Source: Bacteroidaceae bacterium (GTDB taxonomy: Bacteria > Bacteroidota > Bacteroidia > Bacteroidales > Bacteroidaceae). From it: a DNA stretch of 64,000 bases. Below the pieces are notes generated by a model. The model saw nothing but the letters and a program-made list of their open reading frames with translations. It made no database searches and had not been told where the DNA came from. The stretch is taken from contig JAFYOS010000004.1 of assembly GCA_017560125.1 (NCBI GenBank), positions 104,977 to 168,976 on the forward strand. The letters are read 5' to 3'. Below are positions 16,024 to 24,332 of this stretch, one piece after another. The translations under genes and the position numbers were made by a program. Within the stretch, counting starts at the first letter, position 1, and the number at the start of each line of letters is the position of its first letter.

Positions 16024-17640
16024 CTATGCTGCTGTAATCTCGCCTGTAAATTCAATCCAACTGCTACCGGTGTAGGTAACAACTGTGCCGGCGCTGAACC
16101 AGATGGTGCTGCCATCCTCCTTATAGACGTCGGAAGTGAGAATTACCACGTCGTTAACGGCAGGGCTTGTGGGCAGTTTGTCGGCACTAACGACATGCGA
16201 TGCACCGGGGATAGAACGTGCAGCTGCACTTGCGCCGTTCACCCAAATGTGCGAGTAACCCTTCAGGCACAAGCAGTCGATGGTCATCACCACCTCGCGT
16301 TTAGCCTCCTCGCCCTCTACATTTTCGCTCTTGCAATCCTCGTTCTTCATCCAGTAACGTACAAGGCCATTCTCGTCGATCAGGCCACCGCAGTGTGAGT
16401 AACCGAGAGCATCGAGTGTGGGATCGTGAACAAGAGAAATGTCGCCGAACACGGTGTGAATCTTGGTACATTCGATGCCAAAGACAGTGCTGCCACCGAC
16501 GGTGATATTCTTGTGCAAGGTCATGTCTATTCGCTGGATGTCGTTCAGCAACTGCTTGCCAAGCAACCATATAGCCTTCTTCGAACAATTATACCCGGTG
16601 AATTTTACCATCGAAAGGTTGATCAAATCAGCGAAAGTGATTGTAGATGAGAGGTCATACTGGCGTTTGAACTGCCAACGAAGGCCCTTCGAGAAATAGT
16701 CCCACTGATAGCCCATGGCTGCATCCATAGCTTGCACCTTGAATTTACCAGGCTGACCTACCCATGCGGTACGACAGCTCTCGAGACGGAATTGGCGCAA
16801 CACCGCCTCGGCAATCTGTGCCTGACTGAAGGGAAGGCGCTTCTTCTGTGCCTTGAAATAGTCGCTGACGATGCTGTTGCACAACTGCTTCTGCAGATAC
16901 ATGCGCTCGGGAACAGGAACGATGGTGCTGGGCGCAATGAATTTCTGCGTTTCGTATGCCGCCGATGAGAGCAGGATAATTTCGGTACCCGAAGGAATTG
17001 TGGGAACCACGCAGTAATCGTCGGTCGAGTTCACCTTGGGGCCGTTCACAGCCATTGCAATGGGCGCTTCAGTTGTACTGTTCTTACCTACAAAGAAAAG
17101 CATCAAATCTACGCCGGGCAATTCAATCTGGCCGGTAGTATCGTAACCATTTACACCCTTACAGATGGCGGTGTAGTACTCCTGGAATATTTTGCGATCG
17201 CCTGTGGTGGCGAAAGGAATCTCGGCACGTGTGGCATTTATGCCGGTGTATTGCGAACTGGTAAAAGCCTTCGAACGCTTCTCGTCGATGAGATAGTGAT
17301 CCACCTCGAACGATGTCACAGGTACCTGTCGTGTAATTTTTCGCTTGATAGTGTCGATGATGCTCTCGTCACTTGCAACCTTCACAATCTCGGAATCAAT
17401 TTCGGGCTGAATGAAGCCATTGCCAAGTTCCGATACATTCGACACCGTTGTAGCCGAGCCGGGGCCATGACCTGCCAAACCTGCGATACCGGTCGAGGGC
17501 GACATTCCGGGTGAAACAACCGTTGCCATTGCCATAATTACCGAGCCACTGTTCTCATCGAAAAGATACAAAGCAAGGCTCATTAACGAAAGAAGAACGA
17601 ACATAGGATTCTTCTTGCAAAACGAAAATAGTTTTTTCAT
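16024..17640 (-). CDS. Putative major capsid protein with hydrophobic N-terminus
   Basis: The 538-residue protein follows a scaffold-like gene and is the largest of the minus-strand operon, the usual place of a major capsid protein. The body has long helices (RMYLQKQLCNSIVSDYFKAQKKRLPFSQAQIAEAVLRQF) and beta stretches compatible with an HK97-type fold, but no diagnostic motif can be read by eye. It starts with a basic segment and a transmembrane-like stretch (about residues 12-28, NPMFVLLSLMSLALYLF), unusual for a capsid, followed by a Gly/Ser-rich part. The C-terminal 60 residues (LPTSPAVNDVVILTSD, GTVVTYTGSSWIEF) look like an added beta domain. No portal gene lies nearby. Confidence 0.65.
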   Translation of the reverse strand: MKKLFSFCKKNPMFVLLSLMSLALYLFDENSGSVIMAMATVVSPGMSPSTGIAGLAGHGPGSATTVSNVSELGNGFIQPEIDSEIVKVASDESIIDTIKRKITRQVPVTSFEVDHYLIDEKRSKAFTSSQYTGINATRAEIPFATTGDRKIFQEYYTAICKGVNGYDTTGQIELPGVDLMLFFVGKNSTTEAPIAMAVNGPKVNSTDDYCVVPTIPSGTEIILLSSAAYETQKFIAPSTIVPVPERMYLQKQLCNSIVSDYFKAQKKRLPFSQAQIAEAVLRQFRLESCRTAWVGQPGKFKVQAMDAAMGYQWDYFSKGLRWQFKRQYDLSSTITFADLINLSMVKFTGYNCSKKAIWLLGKQLLNDIQRIDMTLHKNITVGGSTVFGIECTKIHTVFGDISLVHDPTLDALGYSHCGGLIDENGLVRYWMKNEDCKSENVEGEEAKREVVMTIDCLCLKGYSHIWVNGASAAARSIPGASHVVSADKLPTSPAVNDVVILTSDVYKEDGSTIWFSAGTVVTYTGSSWIEFTGEITAA

Positions 17641-17688
17641 AAAATAAAAAATTAATTGATTATAAATAGGTTATTGATTTGTTCACGA

Positions 17689-18489
17689 TTATGCGTTGAG
17701 CGCAGCATCTATAAGCGAATTGCGCTTGGGACGACTGTTTTCGCTTTGCAAGGGGGCAGCGCTGTTCATTCCCTTGGGCAGTCCGTCGCCGAAATTCTCC
17801 TGCATGCGACGAATATTGGTGTTACGACCCTTTATGTTACCGGCAGCAAAGGCATCCTCTATATCCTTCTCGTAACTGATGGCGTGGTCGAGGGCAAGGC
17901 ACACTTCAGGCGTGTAGCGTCCCGATAGTATAGGGAATACCAACTGCTCCCAAACGTTGTCCATGAAGGTGGCGGGCTCATATCCATGCTCCCTGCAGAA
18001 GTGCTCAATTACGGGGCGGCTCTCTTCGAGGTTGTTCTCGTAATCGTGGCGGTTGCGCGCCATTTCGAAAGCCTCTTTTCTTCGCTCCTCGTCCATCTGC
18101 AACATCTCTTCATACTCGGGGCTGCCCTCTTCGAAATCGAGAAACGATTTTCCATAATAGCGAGCGACAGCAGCATGGGCATTGCGCTTGCCATTAACGA
18201 TATCGGCCAACAGTTGCGCCAGTCGGGGATCCTCGCTCAGCACCGAAGCCAATTGCTGGTTCTGTTCCATATTGCGGAAAAAGAACTCCTTCAGTCGCTG
18301 CTGCGACTCCATATTGCCCAATGTGAAATCGTCGCCGAAATACTCTTTGAGCCACTCCTCCAGATCGGCATAGGGGCTCTCCACTGCCACATCGTTCTGC
18401 GATGCCACAAGGTTATCTTGTGCAGCATCTGCCATTTCTTTAGATACAGGAACCTGTCCAGTATCATCATTTTGATAAATTGTATTCAT
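17689..18489 (-). CDS. Putative scaffold/capsid-assembly protein
   Basis: The 266-residue acidic, highly helical protein lies 48 bases upstream of the capsid-like gene and is the first gene of the operon. Low-complexity Glu/Gln-rich helices (DLEEWLKEYFG, EEGSPEYEEMLQMDEERRKEAFEM) and a basic, Asn-rich C-terminus (NSRPKRNSLIDAALNA) are typical of scaffolding proteins, whose basic tail binds the capsid. No protease signature is visible. The assignment is by layout and charge pattern. Confidence 0.6.
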   Translation of the reverse strand: MNTIYQNDDTGQVPVSKEMADAAQDNLVASQNDVAVESPYADLEEWLKEYFGDDFTLGNMESQQRLKEFFFRNMEQNQQLASVLSEDPRLAQLLADIVNGKRNAHAAVARYYGKSFLDFEEGSPEYEEMLQMDEERRKEAFEMARNRHDYENNLEESRPVIEHFCREHGYEPATFMDNVWEQLVFPILSGRYTPEVCLALDHAISYEKDIEDAFAAGNIKGRNTNIRRMQENFGDGLPKGMNSAAPLQSENSRPKRNSLIDAALNA

Positions 18490-18724
18490 ATTGGTATGTA
18501 ATTAAATTCGAGGGCAAAGTAATAGTCGAAACAGAATTTCGTGGTTGCAGATTTATCACTTAGAAATGCCGAACAGGGAAAATGATATTGCACCGTTGTG
18601 CAACGCGCGTACATTATAATAGCCATGGTAAAGGGAGAAAAATAAAGCCTCGCCAGGAAGAAATTATGTCAATTTCGCATAGATTTCGCTTTTTTTGATT
18701 ATATTTTTGTAGTCAAAAAAGGTT
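18490..18724. promoter_or_regulatory. Divergent control region of the phage-like island
   Basis: The 235 bases separate the two operons of the island. On the plus strand TATTTTTG at 18702-18709 is a -7-like element only 15 bases before the start at 18725. On the minus strand a weaker TTACTTTG-like element lies near 18515-18522. There is an imperfect repeat GTTGTGCAACG around 18590-18602, ATTGCACC/GTGCAAC. No gene is present. Confidence 0.45.
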
Positions 18725-19165
18725 ATGGAAACAAAATCTGGAACTATTGTAGGCGACATGCGAAAGCAGGCCATAATTGAAACTTTTTTTGAGACTATGA
18801 AGAGCTGTCGCAAGACAGACCCCTTCGCCACATTGGAGAAAATCATCGAAAAAGCGTCGCAAATGAAGGCACCCCGTTTCTTCGTTTCGTTCGAAAATGC
18901 CAGACGCTTCGTGTCGTTGCTGGTGCGCAAAAAGCGTCTGCCACTCGTGAACAAAAACAAGATTGAGCTCTACAAAGAGCTTTTCAAGCGCTACAAGAAA
19001 CTGCGAGAGGAGGATTTCAAAAACAAAGTAATCAACTACACCGTGCTCGAGAGCATTATCGAAGAGCCGGCTCCATCGTTCTACCTCGACACCGAAACCT
19101 TCCGTTGTCTGCTCTACAAGGCACTGCGCGAAAGAAACCACGAACTTGCATTCTGTAAAATTTAG
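18725..19165 (+). CDS. Hypothetical phage-like protein with an internal repeat
   Basis: The 146-residue basic, helical protein opens the plus-strand operon. It contains two related segments: KAPRFFVSFENARRFVSLLV (about residues 48-67) and PAPSFYLDTETFRCLLYKAL (about 115-134), each of the form APxFaV/L-x-x-x-x-A/FRxxx. I recall similar two-repeat proteins in Bacteroides phage-like clusters but cannot name a family. Its position ahead of the large terminase makes a DNA-binding, small-terminase-like role possible. Confidence 0.6.
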   Translation: METKSGTIVGDMRKQAIIETFFETMKSCRKTDPFATLEKIIEKASQMKAPRFFVSFENARRFVSLLVRKKRLPLVNKNKIELYKELFKRYKKLREEDFKNKVINYTVLESIIEEPAPSFYLDTETFRCLLYKALRERNHELAFCKI

Positions 19166-19170
19166 CGACC

Positions 19171-19686
19171 ATGAAAAGAGAAGTGATAGAAATTGTGCTT
19201 TCCATGCACGACATGCAGGTAGAGGTCTTCCGATACTGCTACTACATTGGTGTTTCGCGTCGCGAAGGTGGCGTTCCTGTAAAATTGGCAACAGCCATTC
19301 AGCCATCGACTGACGACCGACAGCAGATAGAGAAGCATATCGCTGCGGGAACAGACGAGGTTGTTCGCCTGATAAGCCGATATTTTTCGCTGTGCAACAA
19401 GGCTGTGAGCGACGACGAAAACAACGAAGGCTATCAGGTGGTAAAGATCACTGCTGCCCCGCCGCATAATTTCCCTTCGGGGTTGAACGACACGCTACGC
19501 AACACCGTGGAGCGCTACATTGTAATGCGTGCAGTCAATCTGTGGCTGCAGCAGACAATGCCCGACGAGGCTGTTATCCCTGCCGGCGAGACCGAGAAGA
19601 CAGCCAACGAACTGCGCGAACTGATGGTGTGCCGCAAAAGCCCTCGACGAGTGAATAACAAGCCCAATACAAATATCGTAATTTGA
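19171..19686 (+). CDS. Hypothetical phage-like protein
   Basis: The 171-residue protein has an N-terminal beta segment, a helix (AGTDEVVRLISRYFSLCNKAV) and a second helical part (LRNTVERYIVMRAVNLWLQQTM), then a basic tail. This layout repeats in the next gene (HKACNELV; LKQSIIDFLVNELMTQWLM), so the two look like distant paralogues; such proteins are common in Bacteroidota phage head/neck modules. No catalytic motif is visible. Five bases separate it from both neighbours. Confidence 0.6.
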   Translation: MKREVIEIVLSMHDMQVEVFRYCYYIGVSRREGGVPVKLATAIQPSTDDRQQIEKHIAAGTDEVVRLISRYFSLCNKAVSDDENNEGYQVVKITAAPPHNFPSGLNDTLRNTVERYIVMRAVNLWLQQTMPDEAVIPAGETEKTANELRELMVCRKSPRRVNNKPNTNIVI

Positions 19687-19691
19687 AAACC

Positions 19692-20165
19692 ATGAGATAC
19701 GACATATACATAAACAAGCAGGAACTTCTGCAACAGGTCGATTTGCGTACCCACTATCATGCCGAGGTGGGCAAAAGAACCGATTTGAACGCCGACACGG
19801 GCGAGAGCTCTGCCGACGACACCGAGCTGATGGATATGTTTCTGCACAAAGCGTGCAACGAATTGGTTGCGCCACAAATTGCTCGTTTCGACAATATTGA
19901 ATACCGGATAGACGAGCACGGCATATACATCATTTTCGAAAGCAGGCACAACGTGTCCGAACTAAAACTACCCATCCTGAAGCAGTCGATAATAGATTTT
20001 CTGGTCAACGAGCTGATGACACAGTGGCTGATGATTCGCAACCGCAGTTGGAGCGACACATACATTGCCATGCGTAACGAGCTGTTCGACAAGGCGCAGC
20101 GCATGTTCGACCTATTCAGTTTCAAGAAGATAAGAAGCAGGCCTACCGATTTTGCAGGATTATAA
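19692..20165 (+). CDS. Hypothetical phage-like protein, probable paralogue of the previous gene
   Basis: The 157-residue protein begins at the ATG at 19692 (a TTG three codons upstream overlaps the previous stop). It shares with its neighbour the order strand, acidic loop with Asp (ADTGESSADDTEL), helix with Cys (MFLHKACNELV), strand pair and a long helix ending in WLM. It is probably a neck or head-completion type protein. It is adjacent to the terminase with no gap. Confidence 0.6.
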   Translation: MRYDIYINKQELLQQVDLRTHYHAEVGKRTDLNADTGESSADDTELMDMFLHKACNELVAPQIARFDNIEYRIDEHGIYIIFESRHNVSELKLPILKQSIIDFLVNELMTQWLMIRNRSWSDTYIAMRNELFDKAQRMFDLFSFKKIRSRPTDFAGL

Positions 20166-22175
20166 ATGGAAAAGAGTGAAATAATAGAAGAAAACAATAA
20201 ACGGCTGAAAAACAATTCGGCCGTTTACAATCCTATCACAGGCAAAGGCTCCACATCGGTCGAAAGAGAATGGGTAGAGATTGAGGGTTTCCCACTGACG
20301 CGAATGAACCTTCCTGTGATGATGACCAAGCAGGAGTACATTGCCGAGCTAAGCGAAAAAGGTGTACACAATTTTCTTGCTTCGCGTGGCAACCGCAATG
20401 CCACTCATAGGGATATCATCACTCTGTGGTTGGAATTTTGTCGCGAACGCATAAAGTACGATTTCGAATATTGGGCCAAGACCATGGCCATCATTTCGGA
20501 CAAGGGAAAGGGACGCGACATTCCATTTACCCTAAACAGACCACAGCGGATATATCTAAAGGAGATGGAACGATTGCGCCAATCGGGACTGCCCATTGAC
20601 ATCATTCTGTGCAAGGCGCGACAATGGGGAGGCTCTACACTGACACAGATATACATGCTGTGGATACAATTGGTGCACAAAAAGAACTGGAATTCGGTCA
20701 TATGTGGCGACGTCGAAAAGCAGTCATCGATAGTATCGGGCATACTCTCTAAGGTGATAAACAACTACCCTCAGTGGGCAACGGGAGGTGTGAAAATATC
20801 GACCACACCCTACCAAGGCACGCAGAAGACAAGGGTTATCACCTGGAGTAACAGCCGATACTCGTTGGGCTCATCGCAAAAGCCCGATTCGCTCCGAAGC
20901 GAGGACATAAGCATGGCCCATCTTACCGAGGTGGGACTGTGGAAAGCGACGGCGGGAAGAAAACCAGAGGACCTTGTGCAATCCATCTTCGGTTCGATTG
21001 CAAGCGGTCCATATACGGTAAAGGTTATGGAATCGACCGCCAAGGGTGTGGGCAATTTCTTCCATCGCACATGGATGGATGCCGTCGCAGGGCGCAACAA
21101 TTTCACCCCGGTATTTATCCCGTGGTACAGTATAGACCTATATAGCAAGCCCATTCCCGAGGGGCACTATGGCGACTTTGTGGATAGCATGAATGACTAC
21201 GAGCAGCAACTGTTTGCCCTTGGTGCCACGCTCGAGGCCATTGCGTGGTACAGGGACAAGCGCCGCGAAATGCCCGAAGAGTGGCGACTGTTTTCGGAAT
21301 TTCCATCCACAGCCAACGAAGCCTTCCAAAGCACCGGCCGCAGGGTTTTCAAATTGTCGTATGTAAAAAATATTCGTGAGCAGTGCGTGCCTCCCGCATG
21401 GCGTGGTGACATTGTGTCATGCGACACCAAGGAGAATGCTGACAAATGCAGTAGCCGCTTCGAGCCGCTGTTGCCGGGTGAAAAGGCGGTGGAAAATGTG
21501 TTCAACGTGTGGCTCATGCCCGAAAAAGAGCAGCGTTACCGCGACAGGTATGTGGTCACTGTCGATGTGGGTGGGGTTTCGGCTAAGGCCGATTATTCGT
21601 GCATACTTGTGGCCGACCGCCTGCCCATGCTCGAAGGCGGTGTACCCGAGATTGCAGCCTGTTGGCATGGACATATAGAGCACGACAAGCTCGCATGGAA
21701 GGCCGTGGAGATAGCCAAGACCTACGACAATGCGCTGTTGGTCATCGAATCGAACACATTGGAGACCGAGGGTACCGAAGGAAATAATTTCGAGTACATA
21801 CTGAATGAAATTGCCGGTAAATACAGCAACCTCTATTGCCGCACCTCACTCAACGAAATAAAACAGGGGCGTCCGCGTCGCTGGGGCTTTCACACTAACC
21901 CATCGACAAAACCGATGGTCATAAATTTCCTAATAAAAGCACTGCGCGACGGGCTTTATATGGAGCGCTGCATAGAAACCACCTACGAGCTCGACCTGTA
22001 CGAGATAAAAGAGAATGGCAAGGAGATGGGTGCCGTCGAGGGTAATCACGACGACCGAGTGATGGCAACTGCCATTCTTGTGTGGATTTGCTATAACCAT
22101 CCGCTACCGGTGAAAATTACTACCGAGAAGCGTTCGGGCAATAAACGAAAAATTGTGAGCGAGGCGAGCATGTAG
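20166..22175 (+). CDS. Phage terminase large subunit
   Basis: The 669-residue protein is an intact packaging motor. The ATPase part has an atypical Walker A at CKARQWGGST (near residue 155) and a following acidic region (SRYSLGSSQKPDSLRSEDISMAHLTEV) with the Glu of SMAHLTEVGLW as candidate catalytic residue. The C-terminal RNase H-like nuclease has its acidic residues at VVTVDVGGVSAKADYS (near 465), LVIESNTLETEG (near 525) and EGNHDDRVMATAI (near 625). All nuclease acids are present, so the enzyme could be active. It packs DNA into proheads in tailed phages. No portal gene is next to it. Confidence 0.9.
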   Translation: MEKSEIIEENNKRLKNNSAVYNPITGKGSTSVEREWVEIEGFPLTRMNLPVMMTKQEYIAELSEKGVHNFLASRGNRNATHRDIITLWLEFCRERIKYDFEYWAKTMAIISDKGKGRDIPFTLNRPQRIYLKEMERLRQSGLPIDIILCKARQWGGSTLTQIYMLWIQLVHKKNWNSVICGDVEKQSSIVSGILSKVINNYPQWATGGVKISTTPYQGTQKTRVITWSNSRYSLGSSQKPDSLRSEDISMAHLTEVGLWKATAGRKPEDLVQSIFGSIASGPYTVKVMESTAKGVGNFFHRTWMDAVAGRNNFTPVFIPWYSIDLYSKPIPEGHYGDFVDSMNDYEQQLFALGATLEAIAWYRDKRREMPEEWRLFSEFPSTANEAFQSTGRRVFKLSYVKNIREQCVPPAWRGDIVSCDTKENADKCSSRFEPLLPGEKAVENVFNVWLMPEKEQRYRDRYVVTVDVGGVSAKADYSCILVADRLPMLEGGVPEIAACWHGHIEHDKLAWKAVEIAKTYDNALLVIESNTLETEGTEGNNFEYILNEIAGKYSNLYCRTSLNEIKQGRPRRWGFHTNPSTKPMVINFLIKALRDGLYMERCIETTYELDLYEIKENGKEMGAVEGNHDDRVMATAILVWICYNHPLPVKITTEKRSGNKRKIVSEASM

Positions 22176-22180
22176 TTTAC

Positions 22181-22227
22181 CAATAACAAAAAATGAGCGA
22201 AATAATTTCGCTCATTTTTTGTTATTG
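22181..22227. terminator. Long perfect hairpin at the right end of the phage-like island
   Basis: A 23-base arm (22181-22203) is repeated inverted at 22205-22227 with one base between. A and T runs inside each arm let it terminate transcription from both sides. The stop codon of the 96-residue gene (22222) lies inside the right arm. Confidence 0.9.
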
Positions 22228-22512
22228 TAAAGGAGTGATGGCTACCCCATCCTCTTCGTATGTTACCGCGTAGGCATGAAGCGTGTCGGTTGCCGTCCCT
22301 GCTACAATATATTTGCTCAGCAAATCATCGTTTGCGAGAAAAACTCTCTTCAAGCGTGCATGAGAAAGATATATTGCATCGAACCATAGCATTGAATGCT
22401 TTTCACATTCAAACGGATAGGTGGTGGTCACCACGTAGTCGCACGTTTCCACAACGGCATTTGTGGTCAATCGGCCATCGGCATCATATAGACGGTGTGT
22501 CCCGTAAATCAT
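22222..22512 (-). CDS. Hypothetical protein ending the ileS-lspA operon
   Basis: A 96-residue protein of unknown family, one base after the DUF4296 gene and probably translationally coupled. The text is beta-rich (AVVETCDYVVTTTYPFEC, DAIYLSHARLKRVFLANDDLLSKYIVAGTATDTLHAYAV). It has no signal peptide. Its stop codon lies inside the terminator hairpin. It might be the DUF4296 partner; no function is visible. Confidence 0.65.
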   Translation of the reverse strand: MIYGTHRLYDADGRLTTNAVVETCDYVVTTTYPFECEKHSMLWFDAIYLSHARLKRVFLANDDLLSKYIVAGTATDTLHAYAVTYEEDGVAITPLQ

Positions 22513-22513
22513 A

Positions 22514-23293
22514 TCACTCCTCCGTTTCGTTTATCGCAGGGTGAATGCGCAACAACGAGAGGCCATCGAGAACAACTCCCGAGCTCCACGATTCGTTGTC
22601 GTCGGTGTAATATACAAATCCTTCGACCTTCTTCATCACCTTGTCGTAGTCGCGATTTACTTCCAAAGCATATCGTCCCGATGAATTTATATCGGTCGCA
22701 ACGCTCGACATTGTTCCATCCTTGTATGTAACCAGTATGGCGGCGTGCATTTTTGCATTGAAATCCTTTTCAGCAAAAAAACGGGTGTTCAGTGCAAGTG
22801 CAACACTATCGCCCTCTATAAACGCCGAATCCGATTCGAACGAAAGGAACAAGCGGTTGTTTATGGGCGACGATGTAAGGTGCAGCACCTCTTTTCCTCG
22901 CCACATATCCAATGTGTCGGCATTTTCGTCGATGCTGTTTTTCTTCACATTCTGTGTAAGCTCTTTTTCGTCCTGAAGAACAGCAACCTCGTGGTCAAAT
23001 TGCTCTTGCAAATCGGCATATATTTGTGTAAGATAGGCCGGATGACGTGTGTACCACACCATAGACGAATCGAAGAGAGCCTTGGTTATTCCATGCTTGT
23101 CGAACACATAGCTGTGATAGAGCTTCAGCTGGTAATCGGGGATTGAAGTAATTTCGCTTCCCATAGCCTGTACCATATGATAGTCGTATAGCACAGTTTC
23201 CATCTTGTCGGGCTGGATAATCTCTTTAGGAATTTTCACCTGGCACGATACCAACAGCAAAAGAAGCATTGACAGTGTATAGATATTTTTCAT
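22514..23293 (-). CDS. DUF4296 lipoprotein
   Basis: The 259-residue lipoprotein has the lipobox LLLVSC (Cys17) and the DUF4296 motif IIQPDKMETVLYDYHMVQAMG followed by HSYVFDKHGITKALFDSSMVWYTRHPAYLTQIYADL. A beta-rich half (NNRLFLSFESDSAFIEGDSVALALNTRFF) follows. DUF4296 proteins are common next to lspA in Bacteroidota. Role is unknown. Seven bases separate it from lspA. Confidence 0.88.
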   Translation of the reverse strand: MKNIYTLSMLLLLLVSCQVKIPKEIIQPDKMETVLYDYHMVQAMGSEITSIPDYQLKLYHSYVFDKHGITKALFDSSMVWYTRHPAYLTQIYADLQEQFDHEVAVLQDEKELTQNVKKNSIDENADTLDMWRGKEVLHLTSSPINNRLFLSFESDSAFIEGDSVALALNTRFFAEKDFNAKMHAAILVTYKDGTMSSVATDINSSGRYALEVNRDYDKVMKKVEGFVYYTDDNESWSSGVVLDGLSLLRIHPAINETEE

Positions 23294-23300
23294 ACGATGG

Positions 23301-23921
23301 TCAATTCTTGAAGTTCATATTCAGGTATTTGCCATAGAATAGCAGAATGGCTATCATACCGCAACTAACACATGCATCGGCAAAATTGAATATCGGGCTG
23401 AAGAAAATAAAGTGTTCACCACCGATGATGGGCAACCATTCGGGCCAATCGAAACTGAACAACGGGAAATAGAACATATCCACCACCTGCCCATGAAGGA
23501 ATTCGCCATATCCGCTACCCCATGTGACAAGCTCAGCTATGCGGCCGTCGCTGTCGGTGAAGATTTCGCCATATATCATCGAATCAATCAGGTTGCCTAT
23601 GGCTCCTGCAAGTACAAAGGCAATGCACACAATGTAACCCGTGGGGAACTTGATATTCTTCGCTATCTTTACCAGATAGTATATGATAAATGCAACTGCC
23701 ACCATGCGGAATGTGGTAAGGAACAATTTATCGAACAGTTCCATGCCGAATGCCATTCCCTTGTTCTCGGTGAAGTATATGTAGAACCAGTCAAAAATGC
23801 GGATGCTCTCGTGCTTGAACATCGAGAGCTTCACCGCAAATTTTATTATCTGGTCGATGATAATAGCCAAGAAGACTATTATCATCGAAAGTGTCATACG
23901 TTTGTTTTTTGTCTGCATCAT
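23301..23921 (-). CDS. lspA: Lipoprotein signal peptidase
   Basis: LspA (signal peptidase II) removes the signal peptide from diacylglyceryl prolipoproteins in the inner membrane. The 206-residue protein has four transmembrane helices and the conserved regions NKGMAFGMELF, GAIGNLIDSMIYGEIF (first catalytic Asp) and FNFADACVSCGM (second catalytic Asp). It is slightly longer than the usual 160-170 residues because of a periplasmic loop (DSDGRIAELVTWGSGYGEFLHG). The start ATG overlaps the dksA-like stop by four bases. Confidence 0.95.
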   Translation of the reverse strand: MMQTKNKRMTLSMIIVFLAIIIDQIIKFAVKLSMFKHESIRIFDWFYIYFTENKGMAFGMELFDKLFLTTFRMVAVAFIIYYLVKIAKNIKFPTGYIVCIAFVLAGAIGNLIDSMIYGEIFTDSDGRIAELVTWGSGYGEFLHGQVVDMFYFPLFSFDWPEWLPIIGGEHFIFFSPIFNFADACVSCGMIAILLFYGKYLNMNFKN

Positions 23922-24298
23922 TTTTTACCGGCCATTTTTGCCTCAATGCTCAATGTAGCATGAGGAACAGCCATCAAACGCTCTTTGGCAATGAGTTTTC
24001 CTGTCTCGCGACAAATGCCATATGTCTTGTTCTCGATGCGGATTATCGCAGCCTGTAGTCCCTGAATGAACTTAGCCTGGCGCTGTGCCAACTGCATAAG
24101 TTCCTCCTTTGACGAGGCGTAGCTACCATCTTCAAGACCTTTATATGTAGGCGATGTGTCGGAAACATCGTTGCCATCTTCGTTACGAAGGCTCTTCATC
24201 ATCTGATCATAGTCACGCTTAGCAAGTTCGAGTTTTGCGTTTATCACAGCGCGGAACTCCTCGAGTTCCTCATCTGAATAACGGAGTTTTTCTGCCAT
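23918..24298 (-). CDS. DksA/TraR-family transcription factor
   Basis: The 126-residue protein has a coiled-coil N-terminal half (LRYSDEELEEFRAVINAKLELAKRDYDQM) and the short C-terminal Zn-finger-like region YGICRETGKLIAKERLMAVPHATLSIEAK. Only one Cys of the usual four remains, as in many Bacteroidota members. DksA-type proteins bind RNA polymerase in the secondary channel during stringent response. It sits between ileS and lspA with a 34-base gap and a 4-base overlap. Confidence 0.9.
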   Translation of the reverse strand: MAEKLRYSDEELEEFRAVINAKLELAKRDYDQMMKSLRNEDGNDVSDTSPTYKGLEDGSYASSKEELMQLAQRQAKFIQGLQAAIIRIENKTYGICRETGKLIAKERLMAVPHATLSIEAKMAGKK

Positions 24299-24332
24299 AG
24301 TATATATTTTTACATAGTATATAATGTTGTTA

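Noticed and set aside
22181-22227. Perfect 23-base palindrome as an insertion-sequence end or att site
   Set aside because: No second copy and no transposase or integrase; A/T runs and the position between convergent genes fit a terminator.
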